Assembly: GCF_047495875.1 (NCBI RefSeq)
Contig: NC_092458.1
Span: 3,369,939 to 3,433,938 of the forward strand
Source: Pithys albifrons albifrons
Lineage: Eukaryota > Chordata > Aves > Passeriformes > Thamnophilidae
Direction of reading: 5' to 3'
DNA length: 64,000 nucleotides
This document shows positions 11,731-23,755 of this stretch, one piece after another. Numbering within the stretch: position 1 is the first letter of the stretch; each line of letters starts with the position of its first letter. The notes under the pieces were generated by a model. That model saw only the letters and a list, made by a program, of their open reading frames with translations. It was not told the DNA's origin and made no database searches. The position numbers and the translations under genes are program-made.

Positions 11731-13239
11731 CAATGATATATGGGGGATCGATTCTAGGCAACACTTTTATTACAGAATATATTTTGCTTGATAATGAATA
11801 CTAATTTAACCATTGCTAAATCTTATTGCAGATGCTCACGAAATTAACTCTTTAGCTTTGTAGTAACAAATTGCCTGAGAAAATGAACTCTTAACTGTGT
11901 AAGAAATTTGGAACAAGACAACCATAAAAATTGGTTTCTTTGTTATACCTATTTACAGATTTCTAAAATTAAAAAAAAAAAAACAACAAAACCAAACCTG
12001 GATTTAACTTTCCATATGGTTTTCAGAAAAAAAGACAACATACAAAACCAGTATATACATACAAATAAAAAGTGCAACAATAGTATTTTCTTTCTGAACC
12101 ATTTTTCAAATAATTCATTTGCAGCTTATATCCTTTACTTGTACTATATTTTTATGTTGTATTAATATGTTATATTATTCACACATATAACTTGTGTGCA
12201 GTTATAACATGTGTGGAGGTATTAAAACAAAAGGTTATACAATAGCTCCATCCTTCTCAGTAATACCACTCTTTGTCTCTGATCCCTTTTGGTGCTTGTT
12301 TTTTTTTTTGTTTGTTTGTTTTGTTTGTTTGTTTGTTTGTTTTTGTTTTTTTTTAATTCAAAATACTCTATAGCTCCAGGAAACCGCAACTTCACAAATA
12401 ACCAGAACGACTAGAATGACTCAAAAACCCCTCCATCATTCAGGAGCAACCACTACCTATTTTAAATGTTAAGTCAAGCCCTGGAATATGGCTTTAACTT
12501 GAGAAGGAACTTTAAGTTATGTATGAAAAAGAACACCTTAACATCAGTACAGAAAAGGGGTTTTTTTAAATGGGGAAGGAGAGCTCAAAATGTCATACTT
12601 TCTGACACCTCAAATAAATTTGCTTTTTTGCATTTAATAACTTCAGTAAAATATTGTATAATTCTTTTACATTTAGATTAAGTATTTAAAAATTTATAAA
12701 ATTTTACAGTTGTAATATTACAACAGTTGGTTATTACAACAGTGTACCTTTTTTCATGTTTTTCTAAGCTCCAGATGGGCAAAGGTTGTAGTATGCATTT
12801 TTATTTTGGGAGGAGTCAGGTAAGTCTACGTACAAGATTTGAGGAGCTGTGTAAAGTAACCTAGAACACACAGTGTTATATAAATGAGGTACAAATTGTT
12901 GAAGAATCCAGTGCTGTTCTGGATTGTTGTCCGTGCAATTAGTGCATCTCCTCCTTGGACTTGAACAAGTGTATCTGGCTCATGGAAAATGAGGAGAATG
13001 ACATTCTGTTTCTTTGTGTTTCAGGACATTTACATTCTATCCTATTTGTGCACTAAGGTTTTATAAAATGCAAATCCTAGGATTAATACTTAGGGGGAAA
13101 AATAAAGGTCATGATTTAACTTTTTATGTTATGGCACATTATGGGAGAAGGCTAAAATGAACCTCTGAGGATTACGGTGCTGGGAAGCAGCCTGGACCTG
13201 ACCAGCTATAAATATGAGACTCTTGTTGGAGTTTAAAAG
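11731..13239. other. Unassigned non-coding sequence with simple repeats
   Basis: AT-rich. Contains an A-run near 11970-11981 and a TTTG/T-rich stretch at 12299-12354. A region around 13180-13240 with CTATAAATATGAGAC resembles a TATA element but has no supported transcript downstream. Confidence 0.45.
12299..12354. repeat. (TTTG)n / poly-T tract
   Basis: Alternating TTTG units bounded by runs of T. A low-complexity simple repeat. Confidence 0.9.
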
Positions 13240-13800
13240 TTATGCGTTTTATTGTAGGGTTTTTCGTTCAGAAAGTTTTTTGTATCCCCCTCTGCATGTC
13301 TGCCACCTCTTCCGTGCCTTCTCCCTGAGGAATTGTCCCCGATGAGTCATTGTGCTACTCAGGTGTGGGGACTGTGCTTTCCAGGGGATGTCCCTGCCCT
13401 GCTTTGCCAATGCAGCCACCGCTGTGGCTGCTGCTACTGCTGAGTGGCACCAGCCAAGGCCTGCCGGGGCTACTCCTGGCAGGTCGGGGTCAGGGTTGCC
13501 CCGTTTCAGGATCGTCTCTGCCTTGAATTGCCAATGCAGCCCATCACTGCACCCACCTGCCCTATGCGTTTCAACCTCTGTCCCAATCCCTGGTTTCCTA
13601 TTAGTTAGTTCTCCCTTCATCTAATGAGTTGTTCCCCATTGGCTATCCGGTTGCCAGTTACCCACTCCATCCCTACCCTGACTGAATTGCGTGCAAGTTC
13701 TAGAAACTTCCCCTCAACAAGTCTGTGAGTTCTTCAGTAAAGGTTCACTATTGTGCCTTCATTCCACTGGGGAGGAGGGGATCATTATTTCACCGGTCAA
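13240..13800 (+). mobile_element. Probable ERV LTR fragment, GC-rich
   Basis: A GC-rich island in AT-rich surroundings. Its second half has the pattern CCAATCCCTGGTTTCCTATT followed by CCCATTGGCTATCCGG, the same order as in the LTR at 56913-57396 (CCAATCCCTGGTTTTC, later CCTATTGGCC). Both share the phrase CACTGCACCCA upstream and an ATTTTAC- or ATTTCAC-like end. These CCAAT-type repeats and C-rich stretches suggest U3 sequence of a related, diverged LTR. A short motif (TGCCAATGCAGCC) occurs twice, near 13406 and 13528. No clear TG/CA ends or target-site duplication were found, so boundaries are approximate. Overlapping 90- and 123-codon frames on opposite strands are most likely due to high GC. 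A promoter-associated CpG-rich segment of a host gene is the alternative. Confidence 0.4.
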
Positions 13801-16257
13801 TGCTTGTCAGGTGAAAATATGGTTTTATATGTAGAATTGATGCACTCAGTCATATAGAATCACTAAAGATGAACCAAGCAGTAGATTAAACAAAGAGGTA
13901 CTTAGGGACATTTATGAAATATTGAAAAAATATAGAGAACATAATTTATACATATGAAAGCAATTGCAGTGTTTTACACAGTCATCAGATGTGACTACTT
14001 ATCTCAATTAAAGGGTATTCAAATATAAAAATTGCATTACCATTGGCTTACTGCAATTCCTCTCCAGGCAGGTACAGGACACATGTCCCCAAGAATCAGC
14101 ACAGATTTAATAGTATCACATGGATTTACTACTGTCACTGTTCCCCCTCATAGGCATTACAGTGGCAGTAACACCAGAGGATCTGTATCATGAAAAAGGA
14201 CATTCAGCAGCAGTTTGCCATCTCCCACAGGAGTTACCCATCAGCCTGCTTTCTGAAGATTCATTCTATGATCTTAACCTGTTTCTGGTTGTTCTTGGGC
14301 TTATCTTTGCACCCTTTCTTGGAGTGGAGTTTGTCTCCCCACCACAGACAGAGAACCACAAGACTGATGCCCCTACACTACTTCACTGCTTCTTCCACAG
14401 AAGCTGACAGTAATAAAACACTCTAAAAGGAAGGATGGATGAACACTGATGCCTCACCCCGACAGAGGCCATGAGCTGTAATTGTACTGGCAGCTTTATA
14501 GCAAGAAAATACAGAAGCTCTTGATTACAAGACTCCAACTTGCTCTCATACCCAGAAAGATTCTGACTGCGACCTCTGCTGCATTTCAAATAATCACCAA
14601 TCCAAAGAATCACTCCAGACATGTAAAGAGAACTACAGTGATGGCAGCACCTAAATTTTCTGATTAAAAGGGGCTTGCAGATACTAAGATTCCAATTAAA
14701 TTTAAAAAAAAAATTCAAGAGTATATACAGTGCACACATTACTGTGGTGTGGAATAATTCTTATATTGATACCACTTTGGAAAGCATTCTTGTCTCCTTT
14801 GTCTCCCTTTATGGTGATAAAAAAATCATAACTTATATTTCTTTGTCTCTACCACAAATCTTGACCCTAGTTCCTTTACTGGGCTTGTTGTAAGTTCCAT
14901 ATTTAAATCAGCTTTTCTGTTAAGAAGGAAATTACTTTATGGATGACATCCCAGTTCAATTTACATCAATAGCAATATTGTTTTCCCTTCATTGGAGCCA
15001 GAATTTCATAACACTAGCTCATATTAATTTTTAAATTATTATTGTAGGAAATGCAGCTTCCAGAGGCAGAATTTTTCTTGTTTCCCATAATAACACGCAC
15101 ATTTTTTTTAACACTTTCATGTAAGTAAAGTGTATTCTTGTCAAGGAAAAAAAGGAGGACAATCAAAGAAAAAAAAAACCTTTAGTGATACAAATAAAAG
15201 GTGAAAAACAATAATTTAAATAACAAATTAAGTATAAATATGTACCACAAATACTGTAGCACACTAATCTACCTGATGTTATTTTATGACATTTGAGAAG
15301 AACGCTATTCTGTAATGCTGTTTCAGAAGAATGGTTAAATCAATTACATATTTCTATATGACCTATTTTTCCATATTTAAATATATTGGCTTCATTTTCA
15401 GTATGATTAGAACTGCTGAGTTTTCTCACTTTAGATATATCATAAAATCTTTGTGATGTACTTAGGTTTCCAAAGAACAACAGCTTCCTGAACCTATTTT
15501 AATTTTCCTTTGGACTGAAAACATAATTATGTTATTATGCTGCTAATTGTTGACAGTCAAATCCACGCTTCAAAAATATGTCTATAATATTGGTGATGAA
15601 CATGCTTTGGAAGTTTTACTAATAGATACCTTAATAAATAAATCAATGTCAGATTATATTTTTTTCTCCAAACTAAAACTGACACTTATGTAAAAGTCTT
15701 TGAAGTCTTGAAATTTCATAAAAATAACTGAATTTCTCAGCATCTCTTTCAGGTCTTTTTCACATTTGATTCTCATTTTTCTGACATCTTTCTCTAATTT
15801 CTGACAACATCAAGTTGGATGAAATTGAGTGAGTCAGTAGGAAAGAACGTGTTGCAGAGTTCTGTTTATAACCCAACATCTGACTGATTCATAACATTAG
15901 AACAACTTGTCAGCTACGCAAGAGAGTACAATGTGTTTGTCAGCCAGGTTCTTTGTTTAGAATGTTTCTGGTTTTAGTTGATAAAAAATACTATTTTTCC
16001 AAATACTATATAGTCACTGTTTCCTCTTCCTATTACAATTAGAGAAGGCTTTCTGCTGCCAACCTGTGTCCATGTGTTTGCTTCTAAAGACAAAGTCCTT
16101 ATGAAAGAATTGCAGTAAATACACTTTCATTGGCTGACATCTCCTACAGCTTCGTTTCTCCCGTGGTGTTTTACCACCATCTGAAAAGCTTGAATTGTAG
16201 CACTTCTTGAATTTTTGTTGATCTTGCAACAAGAACCAATCTGGGAAGGAGTAATGA
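13801..16257. other. Unassigned non-coding sequence
   Basis: AT-rich with no recognised repeat. A 95-codon frame at 14120-14407 encodes hydrophobic stretches and ends near CTTCCACAG, but I recognise no family and an overlapping frame of similar length exists, so I do not call it a gene. Confidence 0.45.
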
Positions 16258-16261
16258 CATC

Positions 16262-16888
16262 TGTCCTAGTTCAGCAGGAGGGACCAGCTAACCCTGTGTG
16301 GGGGTGATCAAAGCTGTGTATTCTACCCCCTCTATTCATTCCCCAAGGTCAATGGGCCATTAGCAGCAGCTGCCCAGGGAGTCATTATCACCTTCACACT
16401 CAGCCTGAGGGGGCGGAGCTGCCAATGGGCCATCAACAGCTCAACACCCCCTGGCTCCCAGAGTTAATAACCCATTGTGTGAGTCCCCGCCCAGGGGGAG
16501 GGACTGAGAGCTCCCTGAGGGTACATAAGTGGTGGGTAAGAAGACCTCGGGAACCTCTTGTCGGATCCAGAGCAGCAGCAGGACCTTGACAGGAGGAGAT
16601 CCCCGCTCTCACCCAGACCACAGCCCTCGCCTGCACCAACAGGTTTTTCTTTTCCTTTTGCTCTGGACTTGGGGGAACCACAGGGGTCTCAGCACAAGGG
16701 CAAACAAACCCCCTTGGGTTTGTACCCCAGGACACTGGGTTATACTGCTGGGGTTTTGTGAGTTGAAAGCAATTTCCCTTGTGTGTCAGTGTTGTTATTG
16801 TAATATTATTATTAAATTTTAGCTCTGACTTACAATCTCTCTCGTGGTGAGTTCATTTCCCTTGCTGGTTCACTTTTAAACCAGCACA
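16262..16888 (+). mobile_element. Solo LTR, family LTR-A, copy 1
   Basis: Starts TGTCCTAGTTCAGCAGGAGG and ends TTTTAAACCAGCACA, the TG...CA form of a retroviral LTR. A GC box lies at 16409-16420, a TATA-like GTACATAAGT at 16521-16530 and a polyadenylation signal ATTAAA at 16811-16816, giving the U3-R-U5 order. Flanking CATC (16258-16261 and 16889-16892) is a target-site duplication. The other copies have 5 bp, and one base may have been lost here. No gag, pol or env sequence adjoins it, so it is a solo LTR left by recombination. The 97-100 codon frames inside are not genes. Confidence 0.9.
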
Positions 16889-16892
16889 CATC

Positions 16893-19419
16893 TCTGTGAA
16901 GGGTAAATGTTTTGCAGTAGTTTTCTGCACATAAAGTCTGAAATAGTGAAAAAGAATAGGTAATCTGTAGGGTTTAGCTTTAGTTGTGTAGCTCCTCTGC
17001 TGAGAAATTGGAGCAAATAAAAATATGCTAGCAAAAAGTTTCTAGAAATGGCAATGTGTCTCCTTCCTCCTTATTGGAAAATAGGAGAAATTGTTACAAA
17101 TGGCCTTTATTTTTGCTACACCAAGACCTTTAACTTTGGAAATAACCGACATTGTCAAAGCTCCTTTTTTCTACTCTAAGCAATTTAGGAATGGGGAGAC
17201 GTAATGGAAATTTGAATGTGGATGGAAAAACTGCAAGGTTTCTAGGTGAAACAGAAACATTTGGTCTGAACTCAGAAACTCCTTAGGCATGGATTCATCA
17301 GTGGAAGCATTCAGATCAGTCAGTGGAGAGAAGAATGTAAAACTTTCTCATTGTAAACCAATGTCAGCATGATTGACCTTCTTGTGGAAGACAGTCCTGC
17401 ACACAGATATGGTCACCTACTGCTTGGGGTCAGGCAGGACTGTCCTCCAGGGCAGCTTTTCAGCAAGCAAAGCTCACCTGTCCCCTGTACACATGAGCAG
17501 CAGAGATGTGCTGGGACAGGCACTACCTGTGTGTCCTCTCACCCTTTACTTTCTCTGTCAACTCCACCACACCCAAAATACCATTCATGCTTCTGCAGGC
17601 TTTAATCTGTTGTGGATTATTCATGTGGATCCTTGGGAGGCTTATATGGAGCAGACCATTGGCAAAAGCAGAATAAGTTGCTTTAAAGCAGACTTAGGTA
17701 AATGTGAAAAAGTTGCTTTTTGCAAAGCTGAAAAACTGCACAGAGATATGTCAGTGTAGACAAAGATGAACTTTTTAAAATAAAAAGTGCATGAAGAGAA
17801 GCAAAAAGAGATACAATTCAATATACAAGCATAATAATACCCACATTCTCACTCAAAATGCTCAGCCAGCATTGATGTTTGAAAATGTTCAGAGGTTACA
17901 TTTACCTTTCAACTCACAATTTCAAAAGAAAGAAAGAAACAAACAAGGCCCAAGGGCCCAGCAATATAATATTTGACACAATATAGAATTGGGACTGCTC
18001 AATTTTGGACAACTAAAAAGAAAAAATTAGCATTCTTTTGTTTGTTTTTTTGAAAGCTTTAAAAAAATCTTGTAGCAATTTGCCTATAGTATATTAAAAT
18101 ACAGCTTATTAAGCTCAATTTTGCAGACTTTAAATCTGCAGCTTCAATGAAATCTTAATTATGCTATTTTATTACAATATACAATGCAGCAAAAAATATA
18201 TAGTATGACCTCACTGTAAGTGAGAACTAATTGAAGGTTGTGCTAATTTGCAAAATCATGCAAAGAGGTAGGATATGTTTGCATCTGAACAGTGTCATGC
18301 AGCTGCTTTCTCTTCCTTTTTTTTTTCTTTTTTGCTGTTTTTGTTGTTGTTGTTCTTTTGTTTTTCCACATTTCTTGAGCACTATTCCTTGCCAAGGTTT
18401 ATCATGCATCTGAACTAAAGAACAAGCTGGAAAAGAGCTACATATATATCATGCTCTGTAAGTGGTCATCTTTTGGGGAAAGAAAACAAGATTGAAGCAC
18501 ACTTCAGTCAGTATTCAACAAATCCATACTGATTCAATGTAAAGATCTGCTAAGAACTATGGCATGAAAGGAAATTACAACTCAGTCAGTAAAGGAAGAA
18601 GTAGTTTTGAGTCTAAAATTTCCAGTTCCCATTTTTCCATTGCTTTGAGATATAAAGCGACACATTTTAAGATGAAAACCATTTGGCTTGAAGAACTTTG
18701 GATAAAGGAAAGCAATACAATGCAATAATCTCTGAGATATACAGCATTTTACAGAAGCTTTTGGGAAGATCAGTTGATCATATTGATTTGGAAGGCAAAG
18801 AAAGGAACTTCCCAATAGAAGGATAAAGAACCTGACATTAGCTCTTAAAAGAGCAGATTCTGGGCTGCCCTATATATTTTTTACACTATTTTTCCAGTGG
18901 GAATTCAAAGTATCTCCTAATGTTTACTTCAGGGACACTCTCAGCATTTGGATTTTGGCTTGTGCTATTTTGTGTAAAGCTGGCTTGCTTCCCTTCTTGA
19001 CAGAAATTAAAAGAATGAAACAGCAATGGTTTTAGAAGTCCCTGAGAGGTTTCTCCTGAGTGAGACTTGGTGGAGTAGGAAGTAGGGCAACTACAAGAAG
19101 TTCACGAGAAAATTCTGTTTTCATATCAGCTGTACCAATGTGAATTGGTCACCATAGGGATGGAGAAATGAAATGGGAGGGTTCACAGCCTCCCTCCTTA
19201 CATGGTATATGAAACATATGCTACTTTTGGAGGTCCTACCTGAAACTCCAGAGCCCTCTTCCTCCCCAGTTGCAGACTCACAGGTGGCCAATGAAGGGGA
19301 AGGAGCACTTCCACAGGTGTGCTGGCTCCACTACTGCCAACACAGCCCAGGCTGCAGAGGTTGCCTTTGTCACAGGGCTCTCTACTGGCTCACATTAAGC
19401 TTGATGAAGGTCTGGGCTC
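16893..19419. other. Unassigned non-coding sequence
   Basis: No recognised gene or repeat family. Overlapping frames at 17369-17759 (78 and 128 codons, different phases) lack recognisable domains and are treated as chance. Confidence 0.45.
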
Positions 19420-19620
19420 CCTGGACCTTTCCTGCAGATCTGTTTCTGAGCAGTCATCTCCCATTTTGCATTGCTCCATGTGGTTATTCCATTCCAGCTG
19501 CAAGGTTTTGCATTTTGATTTGGTGAACTTCCTGATTTTTTTCTCACTCACGTGCCCAATCTGTTGAGTGCAACCTTCTGGCCCTGCCCTCCAGCAGATC
19601 AGCTGCTCCCCAAGAGAGAT
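19420..19620 (-). repeat. Possible ancient dispersed avian repeat
   Basis: The plus-strand text GCTGCAAGGTTTTGCATTTT, then TTGGTGAACTTCCTGA, then CAATCTGTTGAGTG, and the nearby CAGCAGATCAGCTGCTCCCC resemble a dispersed repeat I have seen in several bird genomes, whose family I cannot name with confidence. It is heavily decayed. The orientation is a guess. Confidence 0.3.
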
Positions 19621-21237
19621 GTGGAGTTAAGGAGCCTTCAGGACTGGTAGAAATGTGTATTCCACACCAGGGCCTGAGTTTGATGGCTCTGTGCTTGTGC
19701 TGTGGGCAACACTGGAAGTAAAAGTTGTCTCTTAGCTGTTAAAAGTTATTCTACCATTGCAAAGCAAAAGGATTCAACCTTTGCCCATACAGAGCATCTT
19801 TCAGTGCAACACCTTCAGCTTTTCCTTCTAACCTTGAGAAGGGGTCATAGGTCACGTGAAAAGAGGATATAAGAAAAAGCAGTGTTATTCCAGCCACATT
19901 CTGAAGTTGGAATTTATTTTACATCTTGAAAAATGCTAAATTAAAGGTATCAGTTTGTTAGGGATATATCCTCATTAATGCACAGAGCAGAGAGGGGATT
20001 CAGCAAACAGATGAAAGGCTGGCTGCTGGCACCTCTCACCTGGGATCTTTCTACACAACTCTGAAAATGCATTTTGTCCTGCAAGATATCCTTACAGGTA
20101 TAGCACTGGGATGTACTTGGTGGTATAGCCAGAGGCCCAAACTTTCCTCCCTGGGGTCAGTGAGCAGTGAACAATGGTTTGAATTCACTGCACTGCTATC
20201 TGTGCATGAAACTGTGAGTTGGTGAGAGAAGGGGCACACACAAAGTATTTTAATCTCTTCATTGTTTAAGCACAGAACTACCTATTTCTGACTCTCATAA
20301 AAAACACACTGGATAGAAATTCATAATGCAAAACAACCTCTACAGCCAGAATGAGTCAAAAAGATACAGCAATTCTTTAGCCACTAGGAAGACAGTATTC
20401 TTATAAATGCTTGTTTTAAGTATGGGAAGTAATGGAAAACTTTTTTAATTAAGTAGATGGCCTTATTAAAAATATATACAAATGCTATAATAATATGCAA
20501 ATATTAAAATAAGATACAGAATAATAATAATGATAATAATAATAATAATGATGATGAAACCAAGAAACAAAAAGAAGTCTTAATGAATATAATGCAAAGA
20601 ACTATTTTGATTTAGGGCTTCAAAAATGAGCTAAATTAGTATACAGAAATTATTAAAAAGATTAATAATGACATGAAACTACTATTGTAATTGCTTCTCT
20701 AATTATTGGGGCATTATGCAAAGATCTTTAACATGAACAACTTCATTTGCATGCATGTTATTGCTAATTAGCTTGACCCTTTGTGCTAGCAGAGTGGTCA
20801 GACACTATATGTGTATATTTACAGTATTTGTAACAAGTAATTCATTCAAATATAGTTTTGTATGTTTGGTTATGGTGGAAGAGTTGGAATATTGTTGAAC
20901 ACTGATTTCTGTCACTGCCCTTTCCCAACTATGACAAAGAAGGGCAGCACATTTGCCATAGTGACTGATGCAAAGAGATGACAAGAGCCATTTTTGTATT
21001 TAGGAGAAAATAACCCACAGCACTTTCTGAAAATGAAATTTAGCAAATAAATACTGAAAATAATGACAGCTACAGGCTGTTGAAATTCATATCCATAATA
21101 TCCTTGTTTTCCCCTAGCAGCTAACCAAAAAAAAAAAAAAGGAAGAAACACAGTAAGTTGGATTACAAAAAATTTCTTTTCAAACCTTTGGTCCCAGGGA
21201 ATGAATAACCAGGAGAATGAAATTGGGTTGCTGTGTT
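19621..21237. other. Unassigned non-coding sequence with simple repeats
   Basis: AT-rich. Contains an ATA/ATG trinucleotide run at about 20518-20556 and an A-run near 21127-21141. Nothing else recognised, except that the last few bases before 21243 look like a CR1 3' region (see the LTR at 21243). Confidence 0.5.
20518..20556. repeat. (ATA/ATG)n microsatellite
   Basis: Trinucleotide run of ATA units with ATG substitutions towards the right end. Confidence 0.85.
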
Positions 21238-21242
21238 CAAGG

Positions 21243-21793
21243 TGTGTTTAGTTGAGCTGGCAAAATGCCAACTACCCAAACACAGTCTAAGCGTTCCCCT
21301 TGCCCTGCCGAGAAAAGGGGTAAAAAAACTGGAAAACTTAAAATAGTTTTATGTATTTATACAGAAAAGAGAAAATTAAAAGTAAACTACACTATAACAC
21401 ACACCTACACAAGTTAGATAAAACAACAATCCTCTACCTCCCACTGAAAACACATCCCATCGCTCCAGATCCATGAAGCACCCCAAAAGATACCCAGCAA
21501 GGAGAAGAGAGAATAACAATAATTGTTTACTTCCCCAATCTAACACAAAAATGTGACATAGTGGCAGCAGCAGCAGGAAGGTCCACCACAGCAGGACAGC
21601 AGCAGCGTGTCCTGTCCATATCTCAGCCATGATGGGAACTGAGAGAACTCCTCCTACTCTACTGTATTTATATTTCCATTTGCATCATCTGGTATGAAAT
21701 ATTTCTATGGTTGCTTAAGTCAGGTGACACCTGTCCCTCCTAATCTATGTAACACTATCAAGGCCTGTTAAAATTATGGCCTAAACTACCACA
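21243..21793 (-). mobile_element. Solo LTR inserted into a CR1
   Basis: On the minus strand it begins TGTGGTAGTTTAGGCC and ends CAACTAAACACA. A TATA-like AAATATAAATAC lies on the minus strand at about 21664-21675, and the last part contains the hairpin-like AGTTGGCATTTTGCCAGCT. Perfect 5-bp target-site duplications CAAGG flank it (21238-21242 and 21794-21798). The flanks, GTGTTCAAGG on the left and CAAGGCCAGGCTG on the right, join into the standard CR1 3' text, so the LTR landed in an existing CR1. An 84-codon minus-strand frame at 21376-21630 is Leu-rich and may be fortuitous. No internal viral sequence is present. Confidence 0.85.
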
Positions 21794-21928
21794 CAAGGCC
21801 AGGCTGATTGGGGCTCTGAAAAACCTGGTCTAGTTGAAGGTGCCTCTGCCCATGGCAGGGAGGTTGGAATGGGATAATCTTCAAGGTCCCCTTTAAACCC
21901 AAACCATTCCAAGTCTATGATTCTATGA
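21794..21928 (+). mobile_element. CR1 LINE 3' end, split by the LTR
   Basis: Sense CR1 3' UTR: CAAGGCCAGGCTGATTGGGG, GGTTGGAATGGGATAATCTT, and the terminal CTATGATTCTATGA. The missing upstream part continues on the other side of the LTR, where GCTGTGTTCAAGG ends at 21242. Confidence 0.85.
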
Positions 21929-23167
21929 AAACACTCCTCCTGCTGTAGTTTACTTCCAGGGAAGTATTTGAAAACACTTAGAAGATATACAAAAAACCAC
22001 CCTGGCATTAAAGAGTTTTCAATCAACTTTCAATTTGACAGAAAACAAGTTAACATTAAATTAAATAAATATGTCTGTTGTTCCTTTGAATATTGTTATT
22101 GCATTGAATATTTCAATAACTTTCATGCAGTAAACACGGCAAAGAACATTATAGCAAACTCATTCATTTTAATTAGTCCTGTTTTAAATTATACAAGTGA
22201 CACTGCTCAGCTGCCTAGCAGTAAGTAAAACATCCTTTCTGAATTCTCATGTAAATAACTGTGGGTGACAAGAATATGTTGCTAAAAGAGTGTATAATTA
22301 CTGTTATTAGTATTACAACTTAAAAACAATTGAGGACTGAGTTATAGCTGTTAAAACAGAAAGCTCCTTTGAACAGAAACCCCAAAATATTCTCTTCACA
22401 GGCTTCTTCCAATCCAGTTTATAATATGTTTAATGAATGCACAATACAAACCCATATCGAGGACAAAGCAATAAGAAAAAAAACCCACTATATTGATTTT
22501 TCTGACAATTACATGGAAGGAATTCTAACTTACTGTAATACAGATTTTAATTAGTCTATGTTTGCTTCAAGATGAGGATAAGAGGCAACAGCTTTTTATT
22601 TAAGTTTTGCTTTTCTGCTGACATATTTGATTTGGTAATTGTGGATGCTTGTGAATAGATATGGACCAAACTTCTGTAACTATGAAATAATATTTTAATT
22701 CATTTTGCAGCGAAGACTGCTTAGATTTAAAAATGTATGTGCTTAAAAAAATAAGAATATTTAAAAACATTTAAATAGAGTTTGATTTGGTTTGGTTTGT
22801 GGTTTCTTCAAATCTTAAGAAATGTAAACAGAATTTATTAAAATGGTATCATTGTCATGCAACTATCTTGCTTTATGGTTTGTTTGATCCAAAAGAAGTA
22901 GTTTTTAATTATCAGCAAATTGAAGGATTTTTTACATCCCTATTTATATATTAACAACCCCAAACTTTTACTGATCCTCAGGTAAAGACATGGGATTGCC
23001 TGCATCACTGTGACATTAGAGACAGTTATTAAAAAGTCATCACATATGTTAGTGATATATTTACAAATGTTATGAAATATTAAATAATTATTTTCCTCAT
23101 GCATTGCCCAGGATAAAAATTACTAGTAATTATGTCAACCAGATTTTTTTGTTATTTTTCCTTAATT
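21929..23167. other. Unassigned non-coding sequence
   Basis: Very AT-rich. No recognised element or coding frame. Confidence 0.5.
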
Positions 23168-23171
23168 TTAA

Positions 23172-23751
23172 TGATGCCAAAGGGGTTTTTGTTCTGATTT
23201 TCACATTTTGTAGATTTTAGGAACACAGTAGTTGTAGATGTTTAGAGGGTTAATATTTCTAACAGTTTAAGTTTAATGCCTTTCTATCACTACCCCTGTC
23301 CCAGAACAGGGAGCTCAAATTCCTTTAGTTAATTAATCTTGTTTAGACTCCTTTCCAAGGTAGAGCTGAAGGATATCAGAAGGCCCACAGAATGAAACAT
23401 AAACACAGGTCAGAGTGACCCAAAAGCCAGAATTGGATGAGCTCCAAGAGACCTTTGTGTGCCTGAGGAAGAAGAGCTGATGAAGACAGAGGGTCCTGAC
23501 GACCCCAGACCCAATTCCAGGGGGTTGGACCAGGGGTGGGACTGGGGCTGGACTGAGAAATGTGTAAAGCAATGATTGGAGGGATCTTATTATAAAAGCC
23601 ATGGAAACAAGAACTGGGACACATGGATGTCATCCTGTATTCCTGTGGGCTGTAGGCCCTGTGATATTAAAGGACCTTTACTTTTTATCTTACCCTGCAC
23701 TAACATGGCTCAGAGTCCTGTTTTTGGGGGGAAGGGCCATTCACGGCAACA
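23172..23751 (+). mobile_element. Solo LTR, family LTR-B, copy 1
   Basis: Starts TGATGCCAAAGGGG and ends CATTCACGGCAACA. It has a TATA box TTATAAAAGCC at about 23589-23600 and ATTAAA at 23666-23671. Flanking 4-bp sites are TTAA (23168-23171) and GTAA (23752-23755), one mismatch apart. A second copy at 53981-54561 differs by only a few percent by eye and has perfect 4-bp duplications, which supports 4 bp for the family. Four base pairs is typical of class I (gammaretrovirus-like) ERVs. Solo, with no internal region. Confidence 0.88.
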
Positions 23752-23755
23752 GTAA

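Noticed and set aside
14120..14407. 95-codon frame with hydrophobic stretches, possible exon
   Set aside because: An overlapping frame in another phase is nearly as long, and no family is recognised. Kept as unassigned sequence.
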